From assembly GCA_964426135.1 (NCBI GenBank), contig CAYRPN010000012.1, forward strand, positions 1 to 64,000: a stretch of 64,000 nucleotides of DNA. Reading direction: 5' to 3'. A program made the position numbers and the translations under genes. Of this stretch, positions 1 through 8,550 are shown piece by piece (position 1 is the first letter of the stretch; every line of letters starts with the position of its first letter). Under the pieces are notes generated by a model. It did not search any database. It was not told the DNA's origin and saw only the letters and a program-made list of their open reading frames with translations. Origin of the DNA: CAYRPN01 sp964426135. Lineage in GTDB: Bacteria > Planctomycetota > Phycisphaerae > Phycisphaerales > Phycisphaeraceae.

Positions 1-69
1 GGGTCGATCGTAACCAGTTGTCGTTATTCGACTAATGACCGGACACTACTGATTTGCAATACATTCTCC

Positions 70-909
70 TCACCACGGCTCGACCCACACGCTCGCCGGC
101 TCCGTCGGGCAGACCTGTTCGCACACGCCGCAGCCGGTGCAACCGTGGCGAATCTCGATGGTGCCGTGGCCATCGATGCCGATGGCGTCGGCGCCCAGCG
201 GGCAGCTCGTGACGCAGATGCGGCAATCCTCGCCGGTGATCGACGTGGGCTCGTCGTAGATCGCGTAACCGCCGCCGCGAATGCACCGGCTCTGGTCCGT
301 CATCGCGTAACCCATCTGAATCTGTGAGCCGGTGTCGAGCTTGCGCAGCGCCCCGGTTGGGCACGCCTTCATGCAGGACAGGTCGGTGCAGATCACGCAA
401 GGCGACTCCCGCGCGATGATGTACGGCAGGCCGCCAGCGGTGAAGGACTCAGAAGATGAGGGGGTGAGGGGGTGAGCGGGTGAGGGGGTGAGCGTGGCCT
501 TGTCTGAGCCGCGCACGTCAGTAAGCGGTGCCTTGTCTGAGCCGCGCACGTCAGTAAGCGGGTTCCCCGGCGCGCCCTGCGTTGCCGCCGCCGCCGCGCT
601 GTGCGCGACGATGGCGTTGATGTCGAGCTTGATCGCCTGGGCCGGGCACGCCTTGACGCAGTCGCCGCACCGGCTGCACGTATCGCCGAACGCCGGCTGC
701 GGCAGCGCACCAGGCGGGCGCAGATAGCGCGTGCCGGTGCCGTCGTAGCGACGCTCGTCGTAGTGGTACGCCGGCGGCGGAGGCGGCGGCGGCTCGAACA
801 CCTTGAACTGCTGCGCGACCTTCTCCGTCGCTTCATGCAATTTCTCCGCGCCCTTCAAAAAGAGCTGGCGGAAAAACGAGCGGCGATCGCGTTTCTTGTC
901 GTCGGGCAT
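70..909 (-). CDS. 4Fe-4S polyferredoxin (MauM/NapG-like)
   Basis: 279-residue iron-sulfur protein that probably passes electrons to or from a redox enzyme. Cysteine groups of the CxxCxxCxxxCP type are visible near residues 78-89 (CSRCGDCVKACP), 170-185 (CVICTDLSCMKACP), 208-236 and 256-267 (CTGCGVCEQVCP), which suggests four clusters as in MauM/NapG proteins. The N-terminus (RRSFFRQLF) resembles a twin-arginine-like leader but has no clear hydrophobic stretch. Between the first and second cluster lies a low-complexity insert of about 45 residues made of two copies of an 11-residue unit containing TDVRGSDKA and a TPSPAHPLT stretch; it is encoded by DNA repeats and is not part of the family fold. 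No partner gene is in the window, so the electron donor and acceptor are unknown. Confidence 0.85.
   Translation of the reverse strand: MPDDKKRDRRSFFRQLFLKGAEKLHEATEKVAQQFKVFEPPPPPPPAYHYDERRYDGTGTRYLRPPGALPQPAFGDTCSRCGDCVKACPAQAIKLDINAIVAHSAAAAATQGAPGNPLTDVRGSDKAPLTDVRGSDKATLTPSPAHPLTPSSSESFTAGGLPYIIARESPCVICTDLSCMKACPTGALRKLDTGSQIQMGYAMTDQSRCIRGGGYAIYDEPTSITGEDCRICVTSCPLGADAIGIDGHGTIEIRHGCTGCGVCEQVCPTEPASVWVEPW
455..563. repeat. In-frame word array and 33-nt tandem repeat inside the ferredoxin gene
   Basis: Positions 455-494 iterate the word GTGAGGGG with small changes. Positions 498-530 and 531-563 are two nearly identical 33-nt units, so the repeat keeps the reading frame and adds 11 residues per copy. 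The GTGAGGGG word also occurs inside mutL at 20444-20480, where it is read in the same frame. Confidence 0.9.
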
Positions 910-988
910 TGGACTCTACTAACTGACTGATGCTTGACTGGGCACATCGTACTCCTACAGTCTTCATATCCACCTACCTGGAGGCATC

Positions 989-1456
989 ATGAAGTCTTTG
1001 ATCAAAGGATTCGTGCTACTTTTCTCGACGGCCACTTCGATTTACGCCGAACAGACCGTTGTCATCGAGCAGGCATTCTACAACAGAGTGAATGGCAATG
1101 AAATTCGGGGGCACCGCGACAAGAACGTTATCGAAGTGTCGAAGGCACGCTTGTTCAACGCAAGCGGCATCGAAACGGGATCAGACGGGAAAACTTACAG
1201 CGAGAGCTTTAGCACAACCGGACGACACCAGTTGGCCTACCGACAGGTGCTGATCGTTGGCGACCACGTCGCGCGAATCGAGATCGTGGTCACCGATCGA
1301 TACATCTCTCCAGCGGAAGTTGGCAACAAGAATGGCGAGTCCAGCAACATAATCACGCTAGTGAGATCGGCGAGCGGTTGGAGAGCCGTGTCTGAAAAGA
1401 TTGAGTTTTCTGGTAAGCACACGCTTGAATTCAAGGCTGGTGGCTCGACACACTAA
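989..1456 (+). CDS. Secreted hypothetical protein
   Basis: 155 residues. The N-terminus MKSLIKGFVLLFSTATSIYA is a clear Sec signal peptide with likely cleavage after YA. The mature part looks like a small beta-rich domain; no family is recognised. The start is well supported: GGAGG at 980-984 lies 4 nt before the ATG. The gene is visibly less GC-rich than its neighbours and stands alone between the ferredoxin and MoxR genes, which hints at acquisition, but nothing else supports that. Function unknown. Confidence 0.7.
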   Translation: MKSLIKGFVLLFSTATSIYAEQTVVIEQAFYNRVNGNEIRGHRDKNVIEVSKARLFNASGIETGSDGKTYSESFSTTGRHQLAYRQVLIVGDHVARIEIVVTDRYISPAEVGNKNGESSNIITLVRSASGWRAVSEKIEFSGKHTLEFKAGGSTH

Positions 1457-1512
1457 CGCGGCCCGCCGCCGAGCCTTTGGGCCGCGGCTAAACGAAGAGC
1501 GCCGATTTCAAC

Positions 1513-2604
<1,092 letters not shown>

Positions 2605-2833
2605 GGGCGTCAGCATAAGGCCGCGACGATGCGGGCGGCAAATGGTGCAGATGGACCAAGTGGCGCCAACATTTCCTGGGTCCGCGTTGCGCGTTGCGAG
2701 AGTCAGCATCCGCGCTTGCCGATCATCGTCATGGACTCTAAACTGCCTTGTCTCGCCTGCATGGGCGATCAGACAGGGTCGGAGGGAGTCCGACTCCCTA
2801 ATTTGCACGCCCAGTGTTCAATCAGGTAACCGC

Positions 2834-3937
2834 ATGACCACTGCCATCCGCTCCACAACCTCCGCGCGCCGATCGGCCTCGCTCAGCAAGGACAAACTCA
2901 TGTCCATGCTCGAACAGATGTTGTTGATCCGCCGGTTTGAGGAGCGCACCGCTCAAAGCTACACCCAGCAGAAAATCGGCGGCTTCTGCCACATCTACAT
3001 TGGACAGGAAGCGCTCGCCGTCGGCTCCATCGCCGCCACCAATCCGGACGATCCCATCATCACCGCCTACCGCGATCACGGCCACGCCTTGGCGCGCGGC
3101 ATGCACCCCAAATATGCCATGGCGGAGATGTATGGCAAGATCACTGGATGCTCCAAGGGTAAGGGCGGGTCGATGCACTTCTTCGACAAAGTCCATCACA
3201 TGTACGGCGGGCACGCCATCGTCGGAGGCCAGTGCCCGCTGGGCATCGGACTCGCTTTTGCCGCTCAGTACAACAAGCAGGATCAGGTCACGCTCTGCTA
3301 CTTCGGCGACGGCGCGCTGAATCAGGGCGGCGTCCACGAAGCGATGAACATGGCGGCGATCTGGAATCTGCCGATCATTTTCGTCCTGGAAAACAACAGC
3401 TTCTCGATGGGCACCGCCATCCACCGAGGCACCTCCATGGCGGAGGATCTGTCCGCCAAGGCGACCTGCTACGGCATGCGCTACGCCGAGTGCAATGGCA
3501 TGGACGTGCTGGAAACGTACGAGTGCTTCAAGCGGGAGATCGACCTGACCCGCGGCTCCACCAGCAAAGCCCTGGGCCTGGAGCAGCGCGGCGAAGGCCC
3601 CTGCTTCATCAACGCCAAGACCGACCGCTACCAGGGCCACTCCATGTCCGACCCGCAGAAGTACCGCGACAAGGCGGTCTACGACGCGATGCGCAAGGAC
3701 GGCAACGTGGACCCGATCCTCCGCCTGACCGAGCACGTGATCGACATCGGCGTCGCCACGCAGGAGGAAGTCACCGCGCTGGATGAAAAGGCGAAAACGC
3801 TCTCACTTGAAGCGGTGGAATACGCGACCAACTCGCCCGACACGCCGGTGGAAGAGATGTACACGGACGTGTACTCGCAGCCGTATGGCCCGTTCAAAGT
3901 GGGCGAGTTGCCCATCATGTTGCGGGAGGGGCAGTGA
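2834..3937 (+). CDS. pdhA: Pyruvate dehydrogenase E1 component, alpha subunit
   Basis: About 367 residues. Thiamine-diphosphate enzyme that decarboxylates pyruvate and loads the acetyl group on the lipoyl E2 component. The TPP-binding motif runs from GDGALNQG (about 158) to the NN pair near 187. The start MTTAIRST at 2834 is chosen because the open frame upstream of it encodes no recognisable sequence and overlaps the MoxR upstream region. The segment KGKGGSMHFFD and the phosphorylation-loop-like region YQGHSMSDPQKYR are typical of E1 alpha. The beta subunit follows, but only after two unrelated small genes. No E2 or E3 gene is in the window. A related branched-chain or acetoin E1 is possible but less likely. 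Confidence 0.9.
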   Translation: MTTAIRSTTSARRSASLSKDKLMSMLEQMLLIRRFEERTAQSYTQQKIGGFCHIYIGQEALAVGSIAATNPDDPIITAYRDHGHALARGMHPKYAMAEMYGKITGCSKGKGGSMHFFDKVHHMYGGHAIVGGQCPLGIGLAFAAQYNKQDQVTLCYFGDGALNQGGVHEAMNMAAIWNLPIIFVLENNSFSMGTAIHRGTSMAEDLSAKATCYGMRYAECNGMDVLETYECFKREIDLTRGSTSKALGLEQRGEGPCFINAKTDRYQGHSMSDPQKYRDKAVYDAMRKDGNVDPILRLTEHVIDIGVATQEEVTALDEKAKTLSLEAVEYATNSPDTPVEEMYTDVYSQPYGPFKVGELPIMLREGQ

Positions 3938-3955
3938 AGGATCGGCAGTCCGGTC

Positions 3956-4195
3956 GTGGCGACGATCAGCAACGGTCTGCAAGAGCTGCTGCGACGCCTC
4001 GAATCGGCGCGAATCGCTTACCGCATTCGGCGAGACCGTGAAGGTGCGGTCTCCGTCGATGTGACGGTTCCTGGCGAACGCTGGGAGATCGACATTCTCC
4101 GTGACGGCACGGTTGAGATCGAAGTGTTCAAGAGCGATGGCACGATTTTTGGCGAGTCGAAGTTGAGTGAATTGTTCGAGCGTTTTTCGGACTGA
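3956..4195 (+). CDS. Small hypothetical protein (pdh interval)
   Basis: 79 residues starting with GTG at 3956. It reads as an alpha-beta protein with an N-terminal helix (ISNGLQELLRRLESARI) and strands (VSVDVTVPGERWEIDIL). It lies 18 nt after pdhA and 3 nt before the Uma2-type gene, so it is probably co-transcribed and translationally linked with that gene. Small proteins of this composition often precede Uma2 genes, so the two may form one accessory cassette inserted between pdhA and pdhB. Function unknown. Confidence 0.65.
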   Translation: MATISNGLQELLRRLESARIAYRIRRDREGAVSVDVTVPGERWEIDILRDGTVEIEVFKSDGTIFGESKLSELFERFSD

Positions 4196-4198
4196 ATC

Positions 4199-4822
4199 AT
4201 GGTTGCCCGCGCTAAATCCCGCATGCTCGTGCCCGGCTCCACAGGCTGGACCGTGTCGGATCTTGACGATCCGGCGATTCGCCGACAGTGGGAGAGCCAG
4301 CATGTGGAAATGGTGCATGGGGTCATCGCCCAGATGCCCGCTGCATTCTTCGATCACGGACATTCGGTGGATCGCCTGTTCGATCTGCTGAAACCTTACT
4401 TCGAATCGCGCGGCATTGAGGCGGAGTTCGGCACCGAGGTGGACGTCGTCGTCGACGAGTCCGTCCTGTACCGGGCCGACGGGGTCGTGCTCCTCCCAGA
4501 CGATGTCAAACGCCAGCTCAAAGCCCAGAAACAGCGCGGCGAGCCGGTCGACACTATCCGCAGCCTGCTCGTGACGCCGACACTGCTGGTCGAATCAGTC
4601 AGTCAGGGCCACGAATCAGCGGACACGCTGGTGAAGCACCGCGACTACGGCGTATTCGGCGCGCCCAACTACTGGATCATCAATCATCACGACAAGACGT
4701 TGGAGTGCTACAAGCTGGTGCGGCGCAAGTATGTGCTGGATGCAAAGGGTGAGTCGCCGATGCGATTGCATCCCAGCGCGTTCGATGGATTGGTCATTCC
4801 TTTGAAAAAGGTTTTCAGGTGA
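4199..4822 (+). CDS. Uma2 (DUF820) family PD-(D/E)XK nuclease-like protein
   Basis: 207 residues. The pattern YFESRGIEAEFGTEVDVVVDESVLYRADGVVL, the following L(L)VESVSQGHESADTLVKHRDYGVFGAPNYWIIN segment and the closing DGLVIPL are characteristic of Uma2 proteins, a restriction-endonuclease-fold family greatly expanded in cyanobacteria and planctomycetes and of unclear function. Candidate catalytic residues are the Asp of YRADGVVL and the Glu of LVESVS. Its TGA overlaps the GTG start of pdhB (GTGA at 4819-4822), so E1 beta translation is coupled to it. The position inside the pdh operon is odd and suggests insertion that kept the operon readable. Confidence 0.85.
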   Translation: MVARAKSRMLVPGSTGWTVSDLDDPAIRRQWESQHVEMVHGVIAQMPAAFFDHGHSVDRLFDLLKPYFESRGIEAEFGTEVDVVVDESVLYRADGVVLLPDDVKRQLKAQKQRGEPVDTIRSLLVTPTLLVESVSQGHESADTLVKHRDYGVFGAPNYWIINHHDKTLECYKLVRRKYVLDAKGESPMRLHPSAFDGLVIPLKKVFR

Positions 4823-5928
4823 GCCGAACGATTCAATACAGAGAAGCCCTCCGCGAAGCCATGTCCGAGGAGATGCGCCGCGACGACCGCGTATTCCTCA
4901 TGGGCGAGGAAGTCGCTCAGTACAACGGCGCTTACAAAGTCTCCGAAGGCATGCTCGACGAGTTCGGCCCCCGCCGCATCGTCGATACCCCCATCAGCGA
5001 AACCGCCTTCGCAGGCTTAGGCATCGGTGCCGCGATGACCGGTCTGCGCCCCATCATCGAGTTCATGAGTTGGTCCTTCTGCCTCGTCGCAGCCGACCAG
5101 ATCATCAACAACGCGCCCAAGATGCTCTACATGTCCGGCGGACAGTTCGGCTGCCCCATGGTCTTCCGCGGCAATAACGGCGCGGGCGGGCAACTGGGCT
5201 CCACGCACTCCTGGTCCGTCGAGGCGCTCTTCGCCAACGTGCCGGGCCTGAAGATGGCGATTCCTTCGACCCCGCGCGACGCCAAGGGCCTGCTCAAAGC
5301 CGCCATCCGCGACAACGATCCCGTTTTCTTCCTCGAGTCCGAACGCATGCTCGGCCTGGGCGCCCGCGGCGATAAAGATTTCTCCCGCTACCTCGCCGAT
5401 GGAAAGTGGGCGCCCCCGGAAGTGCCCCAGAAATACACCCCCGGCGCCCCCGGCGCCCCCGGCGCCCCCGGCGCCCCCGGCAGCAACGGCCACGGCGAAA
5501 GCGACGACTTCATCATTCCCTTCGGCGTCGCCGACGTGAAAAAGGAAGGTAAGGACTGCACCATCGTCGCCGCCGGCCGGCCCTTGCATTTCGCCCTGCA
5601 AGCTGCGGAAGAACTGGAAAAGGAGGGCATCGACTGCGAGGTCATCGACCCCCGCACCTACCGCCCGCTCGACCTGCCCACCATCCTCGCCTCCGTCCGC
5701 AAGACGAACTACTGCGTGATCGTCGATCAGAGCTGGCCCTTCACCTCCGTCGCCAGCGAGATCGCCATGCAGATCTACGAGAACGCGATGGATGACCTCG
5801 ACAACAAGATCATCCGCGTCAACACCGACGACGTGCCCCCGCCCTACTCCCGCGCCCTGGAGCAGGAAATGCTCCCCAACGCGCGGAAGATCTGCGAGGC
5901 GGTGCGGGCGGCGACGTACCGGGCGTGA
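4819..5928 (+). CDS. pdhB: Pyruvate dehydrogenase E1 component, beta subunit
   Basis: 369 residues, GTG start overlapping the previous stop by 4 nt. E1 beta forms the heterotetramer with E1 alpha and supplies the TPP pyrimidine-side residues; the conserved segments DTPISETAFAGLGIGAAMTGLRPI and EVIDPRTYRPLD are present. Residues 208-221 are a collagen-like (PGA)n tract encoded by a 9-nt GC-only repeat, inserted between the N- and C-terminal domains where E1 beta normally has only a short linker. The 3' end of the gene has a second, partial copy at 6654-6716. Expression is expected to be operonic with pdhA. Confidence 0.93.
   Translation: MSRTIQYREALREAMSEEMRRDDRVFLMGEEVAQYNGAYKVSEGMLDEFGPRRIVDTPISETAFAGLGIGAAMTGLRPIIEFMSWSFCLVAADQIINNAPKMLYMSGGQFGCPMVFRGNNGAGGQLGSTHSWSVEALFANVPGLKMAIPSTPRDAKGLLKAAIRDNDPVFFLESERMLGLGARGDKDFSRYLADGKWAPPEVPQKYTPGAPGAPGAPGAPGSNGHGESDDFIIPFGVADVKKEGKDCTIVAAGRPLHFALQAAEELEKEGIDCEVIDPRTYRPLDLPTILASVRKTNYCVIVDQSWPFTSVASEIAMQIYENAMDDLDNKIIRVNTDDVPPPYSRALEQEMLPNARKICEAVRAATYRA
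5440..5481. repeat. 9-nt GC-only tandem repeat in pdhB
   Basis: The codon trio CCC GGC GCC is iterated four times plus a partial unit, giving (PGA)n in the protein. A reverse-oriented cousin of the same word encodes APGAPGAPGAP in the gene at 57742-58242. Confidence 0.9.
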
Positions 5929-5956
5929 AGAAATCGATCAAAGGTACGGGGGAACT

Positions 5957-6385
5957 ATGCCGCCCACTCCAGCACGCGAAGGATTCGAACCTGTCGTGCT
6001 CGCTTTTCTGGTTTGCGACCAGATCTATACCGATCACGGATCGGGAAAATCATCGTTGCTCGGGTTGTTCTCAGCGATGTCCGTGAAGGAGTTGCCGACA
6101 ACCGTCGACGAAATGTGCGTGTATGCGGTGCTGACGGAAGGCCGTGGAACGCAGCAGTTGACGGTCCGAATCATCGATGCCGCCGAATCGCGCGATCCCT
6201 TGATCGTTGCGCCAGTCGAGCTAGAATTTCGAAGTCCGCTCGATACCGAAGTGCTCAGGCTGCGTCTGATGGATGTCACGTTTCCGATCGCCGGGGAGTT
6301 TTGCGTGCAAATCCATTGCGGAGCGGCGCTGCTGGCCGAACGAAGAATTGTCATCGAGTTCGAGGAGCCGAACCATGCCGATTGA
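5957..6385 (+). CDS. Conserved hypothetical protein (resembles DUF6941)
   Basis: 142 residues from ATG 5957, preceded by a GGGGGA ribosome-binding sequence. The N-terminal signature VVLAFLVCDQIYTDHGSGKSSLLGLF is the pattern I associate with a small cytoplasmic family found in planctomycetes and proteobacteria, in which a cysteine-aspartate pair is followed by a GKxSLxGxF turn. The rest is beta-rich (PVELEFRSPL, LRLMDVTFPIAGEF). Role unknown. It overlaps the next small gene by 11 nt and both lie between the real 3' end of pdhB and its partial copy. Confidence 0.7.
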   Translation: MPPTPAREGFEPVVLAFLVCDQIYTDHGSGKSSLLGLFSAMSVKELPTTVDEMCVYAVLTEGRGTQQLTVRIIDAAESRDPLIVAPVELEFRSPLDTEVLRLRLMDVTFPIAGEFCVQIHCGAALLAERRIVIEFEEPNHAD

Positions 6386-6557
6386 ACCCATCGAGATTCG
6401 CCGCGTCCCTGGCGAGCGAAACAGCTACATCGTCCGGTTTCCAGCGGGACCCGGCCCGCGCGGCGTGGTCAAGACTTCCGAAGCCACGCCGGAGCAGTGG
6501 AAACGCCTCGGCTCGGGCAAACCGCACCATCGCCCGAGGCGGCCGAAACGTTCGTAG
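6375..6557 (+). CDS. Small basic hypothetical protein
   Basis: 60 residues starting MPIEPIEIRRVPGERNSYIV, overlapping the end of the previous gene in another frame. The start codon sits in the last codons of its neighbour, the usual arrangement of translational coupling. The C-terminus is rich in Arg, Lys, His and Pro. No family is recognised. The overlap and the protein-like N-terminus favour a real gene, but the short length leaves doubt. Confidence 0.5.
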   Translation: MPIEPIEIRRVPGERNSYIVRFPAGPGPRGVVKTSEATPEQWKRLGSGKPHHRPRRPKRS

Positions 6558-6653
6558 CGCATGTCGAGCGCGGCGCCGCCCCGTTTAGCCGCGGAGCAGG
6601 AGGGCCGCCGACGCTCCGCGCGAGCCACGGGAAAGCCTTTGGCCCGAGCCCGG

Positions 6654-6716
6654 GAAACGCTCCCCAACGCGCGGAAGATCTGCGAAGCGGTGCGGGCGGC
6701 GACGTATCGGGCGTAA
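6654..6716 (+). pseudogene. Partial copy of the pdhB 3' end
   Basis: About 60 nt that match 5866-5928 with only a few changes. The copied segment encodes the last residues of E1 beta (NARKICEAVRAATYRA) and ends in its own in-frame TAA where the original has TGA. There is no start signal, so it is a gene-end remnant. The two small genes at 5957-6557 lie between the two copies. Confidence 0.8.
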
Positions 6717-6752
6717 TTCTGATTGCGCGCGGCGAGCCGCCTTCCCGCTCAA

Positions 6753-8303
6753 TCACTTTCGCTTGTCTGTGTACAGCGGCTTGCCGTCCACCACCAGCGC
6801 AAAATCCTTCGCTTCGATCGGCGAGTCGTAACAGGTCAGCCCGAACTTGAACTTCCCCTTGCGGGTGAGCGGCTTGGTCACCGGGTCGGAATGCGCGAGT
6901 TTGTCGTTGTAAAAGTAGCGCACCTCCTTGCCATCGAACTCGATCGCCAGCACGGCGAATTCCTCCGGCTTCTCGATCGTACCCTTCAGACGCTGCTCGC
7001 CCTTGTGATTGCCGATCACTGCGGTTCCTGAGTTCCACCAGTGGCCGTGGCTGTAGCGGAAGACCTCGCCGTCGACGATGGCATAAATGCTCTGATACTG
7101 CCTGGCCTTCATCTTGAACTCGAATCGGAACGACCTTCCTTCAAACTCTTGCGCGATCATCGGAATGCCGGGCGTGTTGGTGCCGACGCTGCCCTTGACC
7201 ACGCCGTTCTCAACGGTGAACGCGCTGCTCATCGTCAGCACGTCACTGAGGCGCTCGGCGGGGATGTACCGCTGTGCCGCCTGGGTCGGCAAAGTGACTG
7301 GTTTTGGCTTCACCACGGGCGGCTTGGCCGCGGTCTGCAGTTCTTGTTTCGCCTGCTGTTGCAGAGCCATTGCCTTTGTGCGCGAAAGTGTGTCCAGGGA
7401 TGGATCGCCAAGCGCCGCGGTCATTCGGTCCACTGCATGTTCATAAGCAATCGACTGGGGCACGCCGCGCAGTGACCGGCCCGAATTCCAATACCACTCG
7501 CCGACGCGAATCTGCTCCGCGGCGGACAACTCCGTGGTCGGTCGATTGATTAGCGCCACCATTTCTTTCAAAGCCGCATCCCCGACGCGCGGTGCCAGGC
7601 GAGCGGCGCCGGCCGGGTCGTCCAATTCCAAGAGGAATATCCGCACGGCTTCGGTCGCGGACGCGGCATCCGTTGCATTCTCCAGCAATCGTTCCTGCAA
7701 CCGAGCGATCTGGGCATTGGCGCGTTCGAGTCGCTGTGCTTCTTCGAGCTTGGTCTTGATTTCATCAGACGCAGGCGATTTCTTGGACAACGCAAACGCC
7801 AGCGCGCGACGGTACTCCGCCGTTGCCCCCTGCCAGTCTTTGGCTGCCGCCCGTTCGTCGCCTTCGGCGGCCAGCAACGCGATGGCCTTTTCTCCCGCCG
7901 CATCGCGTTCTTCCGCCTTCCCGGCGCGCGACTGGGCCGTGAGCACGTCTATCAACTTCTTCCGGGCAGTGGTTTTCATGGCTGCGACGTTGTCCGCCAG
8001 CAGCGTCATTGCCTCCGCTGCGACGCCGTACCCGTCCGGGTTCTTGGCGGTTAGCTCGTACGCGGAATCGCAAAGCAACACGAGCAACTCAGGCGTGCCC
8101 GTGCTGGACCGAGCCACACCCAGCATGTCTTTGGCCAGCGCCAGGTCGTCCGCCTTGCCAATGGTGGCGGCAACCTGTTTTCGGCGCTCGCCGTAGAGCG
8201 AATTGAAAACCGCCTTCGCGTCCTCCGCGAAAAGAAGGCCGCCATAAATGGACGCGATTACCAACGCGCTCGGAAAAACGGCGGCGAATGGCCTGATTGG
8301 CAT
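6753..8303 (-). CDS. Secreted protein with C-terminal concanavalin-like (3-keto-disaccharide hydrolase-like) domain
   Basis: 516 residues from MPIRPFAAVFPSALVIASIYGG, a signal peptide. Residues about 25-270 are alanine- and glutamate-rich helical repeats, then a linker with KPPVVKPKPV, then a beta-rich C-terminal domain (FRFEFKMKARQYQSIYAIVDGEVFRYSHG, FAVLAIEFDGKEVRYFYND) resembling the jelly-roll domains of planctomycete DUF1080-type proteins. It likely acts outside the cytoplasm, perhaps in carbohydrate binding. The gene at 47856-49442 has the same architecture. The upstream part of the open frame beyond 8303 is ignored because the signal peptide marks the start. Confidence 0.7.
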   Translation of the reverse strand: MPIRPFAAVFPSALVIASIYGGLLFAEDAKAVFNSLYGERRKQVAATIGKADDLALAKDMLGVARSSTGTPELLVLLCDSAYELTAKNPDGYGVAAEAMTLLADNVAAMKTTARKKLIDVLTAQSRAGKAEERDAAGEKAIALLAAEGDERAAAKDWQGATAEYRRALAFALSKKSPASDEIKTKLEEAQRLERANAQIARLQERLLENATDAASATEAVRIFLLELDDPAGAARLAPRVGDAALKEMVALINRPTTELSAAEQIRVGEWYWNSGRSLRGVPQSIAYEHAVDRMTAALGDPSLDTLSRTKAMALQQQAKQELQTAAKPPVVKPKPVTLPTQAAQRYIPAERLSDVLTMSSAFTVENGVVKGSVGTNTPGIPMIAQEFEGRSFRFEFKMKARQYQSIYAIVDGEVFRYSHGHWWNSGTAVIGNHKGEQRLKGTIEKPEEFAVLAIEFDGKEVRYFYNDKLAHSDPVTKPLTRKGKFKFGLTCYDSPIEAKDFALVVDGKPLYTDKRK

Positions 8304-8550
8304 GGAGCGACTCCCAGTTGCCTCTACGCCCAGACATGGCGAGCGAGTCGAGGCGATAGCTATCGTAATGCTCACAACATAGGGGGGCAATGGAGATATT
8401 CCGACAGGAGAGGAAAATGGAACAGGTGACCAGTCGAATGATGGCCGATCCAACTGCAAGCAGTCTGCAGGAGATCAGCGAATACGGCCCTGTCGTGCGT
8501 CCATGGGGCGTGTCTGCATCCAAAGATGTCCAGCCTTCGGTGAATGCAAT

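Noticed and set aside
1..69. Feature at the left edge
   Set aside because: Only 69 bp downstream of the ferredoxin stop; no gene, hairpin or repeat is evident.
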